From: Lentinula raphanica
Taxonomy: Eukaryota; Basidiomycota; Agaricomycetes; Agaricales; Omphalotaceae
Direction: 5' to 3'
NCBI GenBank assembly: GCA_027919835.1
Contig: JANVFP010000018.1
Span: 372,001 to 436,000, forward strand
Length of the DNA stretch: 64,000 nucleotides
The number at the start of each line of letters is the position of its first letter. Positions within the stretch are counted from its first letter, which is position 1. A program made the position numbers and the translations under genes. Of the stretch, positions 12,555-24,090 are shown in pieces. The notes below the pieces were generated by a model, which worked only from the letters and a program-made list of their open reading frames with translations, searched no databases and was not told where the DNA came from.

Positions 12555-14671
12555 CTACTGCTCTCCAGAATAATCCGACTCGGTATCTGAGATGATGATA
12601 GGAGCGGGGGTTGTGAGTGCAGGGACAGCCAAACATCGAGGTGATTCATGGAATCCAGATCCATATCCTTGACCTTCTTCAATACTGACCTCCCGTTCTG
12701 ATTCGCTATCTGATATAATGATAGGGTTGGTGCAGGCTGGGGTAGGATATCTCTCGGAGGCACGATATCCATAAGCACACTTTGGTGCCGATTTAACTAC
12801 CTCCAAGAGTGGGTCAAGTTGATCTTGACCAGTCTGATGAGCTATCCCTATGGATTCTATGTACAGATCATCAGATGAATGTCTTGTGCACAATGGGAAA
12901 AGAAGCCCACGCTCTTCCTGCTCCTGATCGTTCTCTGAATTATTGCCTGACAGCACGATACGAAAAGTGGACCGTCTTCGTGTTTTGGGAGATTTCAGCA
13001 TTACACCTAGACGCCAATAAGGAAATGTCAGAGACCAGCACAACAGACTTACCGCTTTCAGATTCATCTGCAGACGAATCAACCTCGCTTGAAAGCATCT
13101 TCTCATCCTCGTCGTTTGATTCTGACTCGGAGGAATGTTGAGACGTAGTCCGCCTGGCCTTTCTGGGAGGATTTCGCCGGACAACTGAATCATCAATCAG
13201 AGTTGACCTCCACGATCTCGGATATGTAGATATAAGAGATAGATTACCTGGTTCGATAGAGCTTGCTGATGTGCTACCTGCATTATCGTCGGAAGACTCC
13301 AGTTCAGACGCGTCCTCTTCAGAATCATCTCCCTTTGACGGACTGTACTTGTTCACCCTGAAGTTCCTGCCCAATTTCCACCAATCAATCTTCGGGCTCG
13401 TATCTGCGGACGAGTCGTGGCTGCGGAGTCTTCTCTTCGTAGGAGTCTCCAGTGTCGACTCATCGGAATCAGGTTCCGACCGGTCCAGATGCTTCCTCTT
13501 GCTCTTTCTGATTGGTGTTGTGTTTGATCGACGACTCGAAGCTAGATGGTGCATTAGCTTGGGGTGTACGAGCAAAAAATGTCTTATTTACAGCGAGATG
13601 ATATGTCTGAATCCCGGTCATCGTGGTGTAGTTTCCCAGCTGAGCGTACTGGATGAATTTCAGTATCATTGATGGTCAATATGTCCTTGGTACTAACATC
13701 GCATAGATGACCGGGTGCGCACGGGGGTAGAAAGAGGAGAGGGAGGAGACGAAGAGTCCGAAGCTAGATTGACTAGTTATCAGTTCGCCATGCCCTGTAT
13801 CAAGCGAGAGGAACTTACCATTGTCATCCTGATAAACCACCATAGGTTGAGCAAAGATTCAGTAGCAAGATAGTATTACTTACATCAGATTCGGGAGAGG
13901 AATTATCAGCGTTGGTGTCACTAGTTTCATCGTTCCCAGAACCATCACTATCAGACACAATGAAGCTATTGTCACTCAAAGTTCGTTCATCATCATCACT
14001 GGACACGGCAGATGGAGAACGTTCTCCGTTCCAGTGTAGGTCCAGATCATCGTCGTACTCAGTCCTTGACAAACGGTCACCCAGATCTCGATTGAGCTCG
14101 TAGTGCCTTGGGTTCCTGAGCCACAACTGGACGGCACTGTAGAAAAGACGATACTACGTGACAAAATAGGTTAACAGGATAGGGGATGAAGAAATATACA
14201 CTATGCCATACCTCCTTCAAATCATCCTTCCACTGGATCCATCTGAACCACTCCTTATCGCGAACTTGAGAGATCCTGAGACCACGGTATGTTCTACCGA
14301 AAGGGACGATGAAGTTTTCGTAGTTGTGCCATTGATGCATATAATTCTCCAAGCCCTGATAGTACTTATCCAGAGCACTCCTGAATCGTTGACCAATGTC
14401 GGTCCCCTGACAAAGGCATAGAGGTCAGTTCATCTTCTCTGTCAGTGATGAGATGTATATCTACCGAACGATAGTTTTGGACATACCACTCCAGAGAGCG
14501 CGAAGAAAAGTCGCATATACGCAAACGCTCTCCAAAATGGGCCCTCAATCCACCGCCTGTCTCGTCATTCATGAAAGGTTCATCGTGAATGATGACCACG
14601 TCAATGGGTGTAAATGCTTTTCCTGCAAGTTCTGGCCTCGTTTTTCGTCGTGCAGGCCACTTGCGAGCCAT
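12555..14671 (-). CDS. Acidic, disordered hypothetical protein with two C-terminal SUMO-interaction-like motifs
   Basis: The N-terminal part (MARKWPARRKTRPELAG, then about 150 residues with LENYMHQWHNYENFIVPFG and KEWFRWIQWKDDLKE) looks folded and rich in Trp/Tyr. The following half is dominated by Ser/Asp/Glu runs (SSDDDERTLSDNSFIVSDSD, SESESNDEDEKM) and basic patches (RKSKRKHLDRS, TPTKRRLRS), as in nuclear or chromatin-linked proteins. The last exon carries NPIIISDSESE and APIIISDTESD: a hydrophobic core followed by Ser/acidic residues, the classic SIM pattern. Several short introns interrupt the gene. A start at 14710 is possible but adds a hydrophobic stretch; 14671 fits better. No family recognised. 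Confidence 0.68.
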
Positions 14672-14850
14672 CACCGCCCGTACACAAGAGGATAAGATGA
14701 AAGATAACAAAACAGGGCGCTAATCAAATGAACGCTCATCCTTGCTGCCTGTAACGTAATCGACAGCTTTTCCTCTTTCCGAATCCTCGAGGCTTTCTTA
14801 CTTTTTACTCATTCTACATTTACCCCCAGTCCTAATTAGAGGTTTACATT

Positions 14851-15241
14851 ATGGGCAACGTACGCAACATTCATGTTTGGCAGGTTCTCTTACTGAGTCT
14901 CTGAACTTTTGTAGGGTGCAAAGGCAGCTCAGAAAAGAGAACGGAATGCTAAGAACTCAAAGAAAGAGTCGACTAGCCAGAATAAAACTAATGAGGCAGC
15001 AAAATCTATCATTTGCCAGACATGTAGACAAGCCTTTGTGAGTCGTGAAGAATGTATGCGATTTGGGCCCGCGACACTGACATCTACTAGTTCGTTACTA
15101 CCCGCCAGCCTGCGTAAGTGTCAAAGTTTGTGTCCTCGACTTTGGTGTCAATCCTGCCTCCATTTATTCAGTCTAGAGGAACATGCCCAGAATAAACATT
15201 CTAAAACCATGGGTGACTGTTTTCCTAGTTATGGCAAATGA
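14851..15241 (+). CDS. Small zinc-finger protein, ZNF706/At2g23090-like
   Basis: A 74-residue gene in four exons: 14851-14859, 14915-15037, 15091-15113 and 15172-15241, all with GT-AG introns. Spliced, it starts MGNGAKAAQKRERNAK, a basic 4F5/SERF-like N-terminus, then a C2H2-type finger: ICQTCRQAF, an intervening loop, and LEEHAQNKHSKTMGDCFPSY. This is the typical length and ending for the family, which in other organisms covers small nucleic-acid-binding or proteostasis proteins of poorly defined role. The first exon encodes only Met-Gly-Asn. Its 3' end converges on TIM10. Confidence 0.88.
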
Positions 15242-15423
15242 TTGACTCTGGTATGACTCTGGTATGGGTTCGATGTTCGTATGAGTTGTGTGTTCGAGTT
15301 ATAGAGTAGTCGTCCTCGGTCAATGATTTGGTTTCTGGTGTTCATGAGCTGGATTGGAACATTCTCGACCTTGTGCATCATGTCGTACCGGAAAACGCTG
15401 TTTCGCATCTATATGTACGCCGT

Positions 15424-15846
15424 CTAGAAACCTAGTCCGCTTGCTCCTGGACCCGGACCTCCACCTGCTGCTCCTCGACTCTGAATCTTCTCACCGACCT
15501 TCTTCTGGACCTCATTGTACTTCGACACGCATCTGTCAATGCAAACCATTTCTCCTTTGTTGAGTTCACCATCGGTATATCGCGGTGTTATACATTTGGC
15601 ATGACAAGACCTATGTTTACACGTATGAGGAAGAAAGCATATGAAGGACATGAGCAAGGAATACACACGCAACCATTCGGTTAAAAAAGTCGGTGATAGT
15701 GTCAAGTCTAAAGCCAGAGACGCGTTTGAGCATAGAATGAAAGTCAGAATCGCGAATGCGGCGTACTCTGTTATTGCCATCTCAATTTTGTCCGTATTGA
15801 CACCTCCTGTTGGCCCTGTAGGCCTTGCACCAGTGAGAAAAGACAT
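15424..15846 (-). CDS. TIM10: Mitochondrial intermembrane-space translocase chaperone Tim10
   Basis: Small TIM chaperone that, with Tim9, escorts hydrophobic precursors across the intermembrane space to TIM22/SAM. Removing two introns gives 101 residues with the twin CX3C motif: CHAKC at residues 42-46 and CIDRC at 63-67. Flanking blocks fit the family (VNTDKIEMAITELDTITDFF; LNKGEMVCIDRCVSKYNEV). The C-terminus is Gly/Pro-rich (GGGPGPGASGLGF), common in fungal Tim10. Intron 1 splits Glu-27 and intron 2 follows NRMVA. The upstream promoter is interrupted 57 bases before the start codon by the tandem transposon-like pair. Confidence 0.93.
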   Translation of the reverse strand: MSFLTGARPTGPTGGVNTDKIEMAITEYAAFAILTFILCSNASLALDLTLSPTFLTEWLRVYSLLMSFICFLPHTCKHRSCHAKCITPRYTDGELNKGEMVCIDRCVSKYNEVQKKVGEKIQSRGAAGGGPGPGASGLGF

Positions 15847-15912
15847 TCTGAAGGTGTTGAGAACGGTAGTAGTGGTGGTGGTATAAAATCAAAGTCGTCT
15901 CGTCACGTTTTC

Positions 15913-17452
15913 GGCCCGATAGCGATGTCGGTGGGTGAGAGAAAAATTAATTCAAAAAGGAAAATTTCCAAAAAAGGAAAAAGAGGGAAAGGAAAAAAAG
16001 CGTTAACAACGCTTCTCATGTACATATATTCTCTTAATCAGTTGCTAGTCTTCACTGTACATTCACAGTGAGTCTCCTGCCTGAACTGTGTGCTCTGAAG
16101 TGCTCATCAGTCTTGGCAATTGACAAAAAGAGGATTGTGCATGTTACCGGGCAATAAGTGAGGTTTTTCAAGCTCATTTTCCATGTTTGTGTCTTCAAAT
16201 GCTGTCAGCATGTAGATACAGTGTAATCTGATTTTTTGAGGTACTATGTTTGAGGAAGGTGGCAAGTCAAGTTGAGGAAATGAATTTTGTCGAAATGATA
16301 CAAATAAGGCAATTCTAGGATACCGTTGCATGACATGACCCAGCTTCGGCGCTTAACAGCGCCTAACCACTCATTCATCGAGAGCAACCCAGACTCGGTT
16401 GAACTCTATTTCAGTCTTGTAACTTTGCAATTACAACAACTCACTACCATTCCTCCATGTGTAGACCATTCCTTCTTCATGCACAGGAATTCAATATCAG
16501 CATATGCAAAAAATTGAGGTTGAGACTTGATACCAGTACTCACTTGCACCCTTCTGTATCTATGACCAAGATTTTGAAAGATACTCTAGTACTACAGTCA
16601 TTCCCACGTCCTTTGAACATCCAACCTCCACTGAACACTTGCCTCGGAACACCTCAAAAAGAATGTAATTGGCCTCGGAGTTGATTCATTTAGCTGTCTT
16701 TACTACTATACTACAATTTCCGATACTTAAGCAGAACAAATTCCTCAGTCTGAGAGTTATATTCATTGTACAAGGCAAACACCGCTGGTTTCTGGATTTT
16801 AAACACCTTTTTATGTGCTATATATGTAAGAAATAATCACAAAAGACATATTATAGGTAGCAAATATCCAAACCATCCTCAATGCAGTACTTAAACCAAG
16901 AGGATAGCATTGGTATGAGCAGATAACGAGCATTTACTAGGAAGACAGGATATTTGGGTGTCAATTGACGAATCGGAATTATTTTTCCAGTTACCCGGCC
17001 AATTCAAAATGCACCTAATTTGGATAATCACGCGAGTGTTCAGAGCAGTCTAATTCTGCAGATAACAAACATTTTCACTGATAACATTAATGGGATACAT
17101 ATCCCTCACTAGATTGCAAAAAAAACTAGCTAGAGTTTTTCAGGAAGGCTAGATGCAAGTTTCTATCTACTCAGTTTATGAACAAATGAAACAGTAGCTG
17201 ATTCCGGGGGGCAACTATATTTCGCTGTTCAACGGACGTGGGAATGACTGTACCACAATGCTATCTATGAATTATAATTGATTGAGTACACTGTTATATG
17301 ATCCAAGGCCAAATGGTAAATGGTTGAGGCAGAATCAATCCTCGAGCGCACTGGCAGTGTCTGGAAATGAATTGGCATGTGGCTGTGTGATTATGCAATC
17401 ACTATCCGGTATCAGCTGGTATCAGTATCTTCCACCAACACCGATACCGCCC
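15913..17452. repeat. Copy 1 of the 1,540 bp element
   Basis: First unit of the tandem. It holds purine-rich sequence near the left end (about 15940-16000) and a subterminal GGTATCAGCTGGTATC near the right end. The last inverted-repeat base pattern is slightly worse than in copy 2 because of the A at 17437. Confidence 0.8.
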
Positions 17453-17459
17453 CACGTTT

Positions 17460-18999
17460 GGCCCGATAGCGATGTCGGTGGGTGAGAGAAAAATTAATTC
17501 AAAAAGGAAAATTTCCAAAAAAGGAAAAAGAGGGAAAGGAAAAAAAGCGTTAACAACGCTTCTCATGTACATATATTCTCTTAATCAGTTGCTAGTCTTC
17601 ACTGTACATTCACAGTGAGTCTCCTGCCTGAACTGTGTGCTCTGAAGTGCTCATCAGTCTTGGCAATTGACAAAAAGAGGATTGTGCATGTTACCGGGCA
17701 ATAAGTGAGGTTTTTCAAGCTCATTTTCCATGTTTGTGTCTTCAAATGCTGTCAGCATGTAGATACAGTGTAATCTGATTTTTTGAGGTACTATGTTTGA
17801 GGAAGGTGGCAAGTCAAGTTGAGGAAATGAATTTTGTCGAAATGATACAAATAAGGCAATTCTAGGATACCGTTGCATGACATGACCCAGCTTCGGCGCT
17901 TAACAGCGCCTAACCACTCATTCATCGAGAGCAACCCAGACTCGGTTGAACTCTATTTCAGTCTTGTAACTTTGCAATTACAACAACTCACTACCATTCC
18001 TCCATGTGTAGACCATTCCTTCTTCATGCACAGGAATTCAATATCAGCATATGCAAAAAATTGAGGTTGAGACTTGATACCAGTACTCACTTGCACCCTT
18101 CTGTATCTATGACCAAGATTTTGAAAGATACTCTAGTACTACAGTCATTCCCACGTCCTTTGAACATCCAACCTCCACTGAACACTTGCCTCGGAACACC
18201 TCAAAAAGAATGTAATTGGCCTCGGAGTTGATTCATTTAGCTGTCTTTACTACTATACTACAATTTCCGATACTTAAGCAGAACAAATTCCTCAGTCTGA
18301 GAGTTATATTCATTGTACAAGGCAAACACCGCTGGTTTCTGGATTTTAAACACCTCTTTATGTGCTATATATGTAAGAAATAATCACAAAAGACATATTA
18401 TAGGTAGCAAATATCCAAACCATCCTCAATGCAGTACTTAAACCAAGAGGATAGCATTGGTATGAGCAGATAACGAGCATTTACTAGGAAGACAGGATAT
18501 TTGGGTGTCAATTGACGAATCGGAATTATTTTTCCAGTTACCCGGCCAATTCAAAATGCACCTAATTTGGATAATCACGCGAGTGTTCAGAGCAGTCTAA
18601 TTCTGCAGATAACAAACATTTTCACTGATAACATTAATGGGATACATATCCCTCACTAGATTGCAAAAAAAACTAGCTAGAGTTTTTCAGGAAGGCTAGA
18701 TGCAAGTTTCTATCTACTCAGTTTATGAACAAATGAAACAGTAGCTGATTCCGGGGGGCAACTATATTTCGCTGTTCAACGGACGTGGGAATGACTGTAC
18801 CACAATGCTATCTATGAATTATAATTGATTGAGTACACTGTTATATGATCCAAGGCCAAATGGTAAATGGTTGAGGCAGAATCAATCCTCGAGCGCACTG
18901 GCAGTGTCTGGAAATGAATTGGCATGTGGCTGTGTGATTATGCAATCACTATCCGGTATCAGCTGGTATCAGTATCTTCCACCGACACCGATACCGCCC
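17460..18999. repeat. Copy 2 of the 1,540 bp element
   Basis: Second unit, near-identical to copy 1. Its right end lies 72 bases before the UTP4 start codon. A frame open from 18829 runs through its right end into UTP4, but that is a chance extension; the UTP4 homology begins at 19072. Confidence 0.8.
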
Positions 19000-19071
19000 C
19001 ACGTTTTCGGCTGTCGGAAAGCGGATCAGAGAAAAAAACGCGACTGCAATTTTTTGAATTTTCTCTCATAC

Positions 19072-21977
19072 ATGACCGACGCGACGAGCTCTGTCGCTGT
19101 TCATCGTTGTCGTTTCATCGACTTTGATCCTGCCAGTATCACAAGTCTTGCATTCCCCCCATTACCTCTTCCCTCTATCAAGTCACCGAAGCATTTCTCA
19201 AATCACCCAAATTTTGGAACTTTGGCCGTTGGACGGGCGAATGGAAATATAGACCTCTGTGAATGGACAGGACTGAGGAACGAACCACAGTCCCAGCAGG
19301 CTTGGGTGATAAGAAAGGTCAATCCTTACTTTTTCCTTGGATGGATGTACCGATACGAACCATTTGAAGACTTTGCCTGGATTATACCCTTCAAAAGTTG
19401 ACTCGCTTGCGTTTGTGATTCGGGAGCCCCATACCATAAAACAGGATCAAGTTCCTAAGGCTTCTGACCTCCGACTCTTCAGCTCAGGAGGCGGTAGTGA
19501 ACTCTTGGAATGGGATATAGAAACCTCAACAGTCCGAGTAAGTTATCTTTCGTTTCTGTTCTGATCTCTGCTCAAATGGTCTAGAGAACGATCAATTCAC
19601 AAGGAGGAACTATCTGGTGCATCTCAGCAAATCCTGCTGGGACTGTGCTTGCGTTAGGTTGTGAAGATGGAACGATCAGACTTATCTCTGTTGCTGACGA
19701 CACTCTTACCCATCACAAACGTTTTGACCGAGTCAAAGGTCGGATATTGAGCGTCGCTTGGGGTCCGCCAACACCAAAAGTGAAGCCCAATGAAGACGAA
19801 GACGACGACTATGATGATGATGATGAATGGCTCGATTCATGGCTGGTGACCGGCTGTTCAGATAGCAGCCTGAGGAAATGGGATGCTTCTTCGGGCAGAA
19901 TGCTTGATAGAATGGGCACGGAGAAAATCCGAGGTGAAAGGACGTTGGTATGGGCAGTAGCAACTTTAGGGTCAGTGGATTGTGGTCTTGGCCTTGGGAC
20001 ATATCCTTGATGCTGCTATGTATTATACAGGGATGGAACGATAGTCTCCGGTGATTCATTGGGCATGGTGAAATTCTGGGACTCGAGGACTTGTACCCAG
20101 GTGCAGAGCTTCAAATCGCATGGAGCAGACGTTCTTTGCCTTGCCGTCGGCCCAGTTCGTATACTGCACTCACTCAATTTTTCTTCTCTGATGGGTTGCA
20201 CAGGATGGATTAGCAACATACTCATCTGGCGTAGACCAAAAGCTCGTACAATACGCGCGCGTCAAAACCACTCAAGGCTCTGAAAACAGTTCCGAGATTC
20301 GGTCAAAAACCCGTTGGACACAAACTTCCTCTCGTCGAATGCACGCCCATGACGTTCGTTCATTGGCAATCTGGCCCCCTTACACTCCTCTTCCTCCGTC
20401 ACATAAACGACAATTTCCCTCAGAGATCGCACCCGTCATCGCATCGGGTGGGCTAGATATGTCTGTCGTCGTTACTCCTGCTGCTCTTCCTTCAAGTACG
20501 CTATTGTCAAAGGTGATCAACCCACTGGCTACAAGCGTGCACGCGACTTTCGACGACTCTTACCACCGCCGACTTGCGTATTCCTCCGGACCTTCATCGA
20601 CATCTGCCATCCATGTAGCCCGTCAGGCGCGTTTGTTAACGTGTATGAGGGATTCGCGTGTGAGTATATGGAGGATCTTGAGAAAGCCTTCCGCTGCGCG
20701 TGAAGATGAGGACGAAGTCCCGGAAAAGCCAAGTACTGCTAGCTGGGAGAACTGTGCGGAAATGGAGCTAGACGTTCACACTAACTTGGTGGCTTCCGCA
20801 ATCTCGGACGATGGAGCATGGCTTGTCGTCTCCGACTTATACGAGACAAAACTCTTTCGTTTGGTAATTGATGTGAGTATCATTCTGTTATCATTATTTG
20901 TCAGAATTCACTCACCCAGGACTTCAGGGCGAAAGACGAGTCAAACCTCGACGAATACGAGATTTCACTTCAATCATCTCACCTCACCTACCCCAGAAAC
21001 CAGCCTCCACCGGTGGTCTCTCCTTCGTCTTCACTCCTGATTCTACAAAACTAGTCATGTCCACCGCCTTGACGTCGTATATCCTCGTCATTGACATCAG
21101 TGAAGACAAACCACGGGTGTTGCGAAAATTTGATCATCACAGGCAGCGGAATAATTTCTCAACGGATCGAGTTACGAAGGATTTGAAGACGGCCAACGTA
21201 GATACGGAAATGGGTTCGGATGATGATGATAGTGGTGGTGAAAGCAGCGATTCAGACGAAGATGAGCCCCTTCTGGGCAGTGTCACTCGTATGGCTGTCA
21301 GCGCAGATGGGCAGTGGTTGGCAACGTCGGATGATCGTTGCAGAACTCATATCTTCAACCTTGACTCTATACAGGTGGGTGATTGAGTATCATGAAGAAT
21401 ATTATCCGCCGTACTCACAGTGATTTTGTAGCATCACTGTGTCCTCCCATCCTTCCCTCAGCCCATCCAATCTATGGCATACAGCTCCTCCGATCCTAAC
21501 CTCCTCGTCCTCGCTTTCCCCAACAACACCTTTCAGATCTACGACGTCGAAACACGTCAATTTCCCCCCTGGTCTCGGGAGCTGTGCGATAACCTCCCAA
21601 AGCGATTCACGCAAATACACGACCCCATCATCGGCGTGACGTTTGAACCGCCTGCGCCTGACGCCTCGTCACAGTCTTCCGGTCGGTCTGCTCTCTTCTG
21701 GGGATCGACTTGGCTGTGTAAAATCAATTTCGATGATGGTCCCATAAAAAGCTACGGTTTCTCGAAAAAACGACGGCGGGAAACTGTTAGACCACAGAAG
21801 AATAACCATGAAAATGCAGAGGAGCCTAAGGAGTTGAAGATGATCACGCAATACCGTCCGGTGTTGTTTGTTGATTATCTGGGTTTGGGAGAATTGGTGG
21901 TGGTGGAGAGACCGTTGGTGGATGTGCTCAGTAACTTACCGCCTGCGTATTTCAAACACAAGTACGGTGCTTCGTAG
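19072..21977 (+). CDS. UTP4: U3 snoRNP / small-subunit processome WD40 protein Utp4 (cirhin family)
   Basis: Component of the t-UTP subcomplex that loads early on 5' ETS pre-rRNA in the nucleolus. After MTDATSSVAVHRCRFIDF the spliced protein shows successive WD40-type blades: FGTLAVGRANGNIDLCEW, LFSSGGGSELLEWDI, VLALGCEDGTIRLISV, LVTGCSDSSLRKWD, TIVSGDSLGMVKFWDS, then AHDVRSLAIWPP and later blades. Acidic inserts (EDEDDDYDDDDEWLD; GSDDDDSGGESSDSDEDE) separate blades, as in fungal Utp4. The C-terminus reads MITQYRPVLFVDYLGLGELV and PPAYFKHKYGAS, the usual family ending. At least six introns. Its promoter has been split from the divergent TIM10 gene by 3.1 kb of inserted repeat. Confidence 0.9.
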
Positions 21978-22200
21978 CTGTACACATTCGAAAAGTACTC
22001 TATGTGATTTTATATATTAATGCGAGATGGTACTTGCGTGCCTACACGTATAGAAGTATAATAACCAGTGCCCGACACGGATAAGATGAGAGAGAGAAGT
22101 GCTACTATTGCTACATTGAGTGGCGTGAAAGAGGAGCCTGAGGAATCTATGACGGAAACGACAAGAAGGTTGAAGAAAGTTTCAAGACAAATCAATTGTG

Positions 22201-23131
22201 TTAATGAGTAAGTGTTTTGTGCATTGCAGCTTCCCGGTCTTGCTTGGCGTCCTCCCTACAGTGACGGTCAGAGGTTGTCGTCAGAACAAGATACGAGGAA
22301 AGGCATACTTGGAGTTGATGATTGACAAATAAAGCGTCCAAAATACACCGCAGGTAGATTGGAATGGGACACGGAAAGGCAATGGCATGAAGCGGAAGTT
22401 GATGAGTTGAGCTATAGGCCAAACTTGCCAGTTGGTGATCAGAGCGGGTTTGTACAGGTCAGAGAATTTTTGTTTTATTTGGGGAACTGAGCGACCTTCC
22501 ATGGCGCCCATGGAAGCTAGGAAAAGGGAGAGCTAGGATGGATGGTGAGTGAGTTACTGTGTAAGTGACATTCGTAGATAGCATACCCCAATTGGAGCCC
22601 TGGGCAATTGGTAGGTTAGAGAATGCTTCGAGAGACGAGACAGTGGACGTACATCACTATCTGATCTGCTGCAACCCGTTTGAACAGCGCTTTCAGACTA
22701 ACGTTTCCCGCACCAGTTGAAGGACGAAGTGGAAAGTGACGTTCGAGAAAGACATTCCATCTTCCTAACAGAGGACCTACCAAACAGGTTGGTAAACCTT
22801 TGCTTGCTGCAATCAGCAAGGGTACTTACTTATAGCAAACCCAAAACAAAAGAAGCGTAAGGTACGATCTAAATCATAACGAGCGGGGCCGGTATGTGGC
22901 TGCTTTCCATACTATCAGACCTAAGATTAGCAAGCGCAGCGACCACGAAAACTTTTGGATACACACTGTATTCTGATATGTCTGTGCAACAAAGTCACCC
23001 AAGGCGTTCAGCGTTCCACCGGTAACAGCAAGAGTAGTATTAGGGCGAGATTGAAAGGATGCTTGATATGCTCGAGCTACGGCAATATTGGCCATAGAGG
23101 ATACTGATGAGAATGAAGAAGGGGATTTCAT
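22201..23131 (-). CDS. Mpv17/PMP22/Sym1-family membrane protein
   Basis: Four-helix membrane protein of mitochondria or peroxisomes. Spliced segments: MANIAVARAYQASFQSRPNT, VTGGTLNALGDFVAQTYQN, then ARYDLDRTLRFFCFGFAI, VGPLLGRWNVFLERHFPLRP, LKALFKRVAADQIVM, and the signature LYKPALITNWQVWPIAQLIN with MPLPFRVPFQSTCGVFWTLY. The last intron joins INSK to EDAKQDREAA before the stop at 22201. Start is 23131 (MKSPSSFSSVSSM) or the inner Met at 23095; the inner one fits the usual family start better. Sym1/Mpv17 relatives support inner-membrane function under stress; the exact compartment here cannot be read. Confidence 0.88.
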
Positions 23132-23501
23132 TCTGTGCGATAAATCTTCATTTATCTAGAGTTTCCGCGAGTGACGCGAGACTTGACGCGCACACGACGG
23201 AGCTCAACTCCAAAGAGTCTCCAAATTGCGGTGTGGGAAAACTGAGATTTCGAGAAGGCCCAGGGCTGTCCTTCCATAATAGCACGTGAGCACGGTCTAG
23301 ACCCTTTCCTCGCCAGGATTGCGTCACGCGTTCGAGTTTTGTCCTTTTTTGGGACCTCAAGAGCGAAAAACCTGGATGTATGCGCCGCACGGACCAGGTG
23401 TCCTTTATAAACCAAGACGAAGCTTCTTTTCTCGATCAACTAGCCTTAAACTCCTACCACTACTACCCTCAACCCATCACCTTACTATTTTTATTCGGAC
23501 C

Positions 23502-24090
23502 ATGCCTGCGTTTTCTCGCCTTCTCGCCCTCGCGCTCTTCTTCGTCGCGCTCATCCTTGTCGAGCGCCCTGTCGTGGCTCGTCCCCTCTCAGGTCGTTCA
23601 CCACACGATTCCTTCACCGGCGCTTCTGCTCCCTCTCGTGGTGGCGATGTTGGATCTGCCAATAGCAACGCTGCTAACAATCAGTGCGTTGGCGCGGGTT
23701 GTCCATCGCCTGGCCTTCTTTCAGTTGACTCGCGTACGTCGTCGAGACTCGCCTTTATCCTACTAGCTAAACTTGACTGAAACTTCCTTGAATAGACAAC
23801 GCCGGCAATGGCGGGGAGACCAAGTCTGGCGACGCCTCGGTTGAGCCGGTTGCTGGCAAGCTGTTCAAGCCGCAATGCAAACGTAGACCTGCCGGAGAGG
23901 GCCCTCAGTCATACTCTGGTGCATCCGGAGAAACAACAGGAGGATCAAGCACCGGGGACTTTGATTTGGTTGACCTGTTCTCTGGTAGGTGATTTTCATC
24001 AACCGTCGATTTTCTGTGACTATATGCGCTTTGGCAGACAACGCCGGTGACGGGGGCCAATCGGTATCAGGCGAGTCAGCAGCGTGCTAG
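23502..24090 (+). CDS. Small secreted protein with repeated NAGxGG-SG modules
   Basis: Three exons predict about 145 residues. The N-terminus is a clear signal peptide (MPAFSRLLALALFFVALILV, then ERPVVARPLSG). The mature part is low-complexity, rich in Gly/Ser/Asn. Exons 2 and 3 both begin by completing the same motif: HNAGNGGETKSG and DNAGDGGQSVSGESAAC, each at a phase-1 junction. A Cys pair (NNQCVGAGC) precedes the first intron. The upstream region has a CT-rich leader, as in well-expressed fungal genes. It belongs to the broad small-secreted-protein class of Agaricomycetes; function unknown. Confidence 0.68.

Larger units (their letters stand above)
15904..19008. mobile_element. Tandem pair of a 1,540 bp non-autonomous transposon-like element with 9 bp flanking duplication
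   Basis: Two copies, 15913-17452 and 17460-18999, are separated by CACGTTT (17453-17459), giving a 1,547 bp period. I saw only two mismatches: 16809 T versus 18356 C, and 17437 A versus 18984 G. The outer flanks both read CACGTTTTC (15904-15912 and 19000-19008), a 9 bp target-site duplication. Each copy begins GGCCCGATAGCGATGTCGG and ends with the imperfect inverse CACCGACACCGATACCGCCC. A 9 bp duplication with terminal inverted repeats suggests a Mutator-like (MULE) non-autonomous element. No ORF above about 80 codons lies wholly inside, so no transposase. The pair sits between TIM10 and UTP4. Confidence 0.8.

Noticed and set aside
17282..17485. Open frame beginning MSTLLYDPRPNGKW, also at 18829 leading into UTP4
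   Set aside because: It lies inside the repeat element, occurs in both copies and only reads into UTP4 by chance. UTP4 similarity starts at 19072.
15913..18999. Interpretation as two LTRs of a retrotransposon
   Set aside because: The units lack TG...CA ends, there is no internal coding sequence, primer-binding site or polypurine tract between them, and they do carry inverted terminal repeats.
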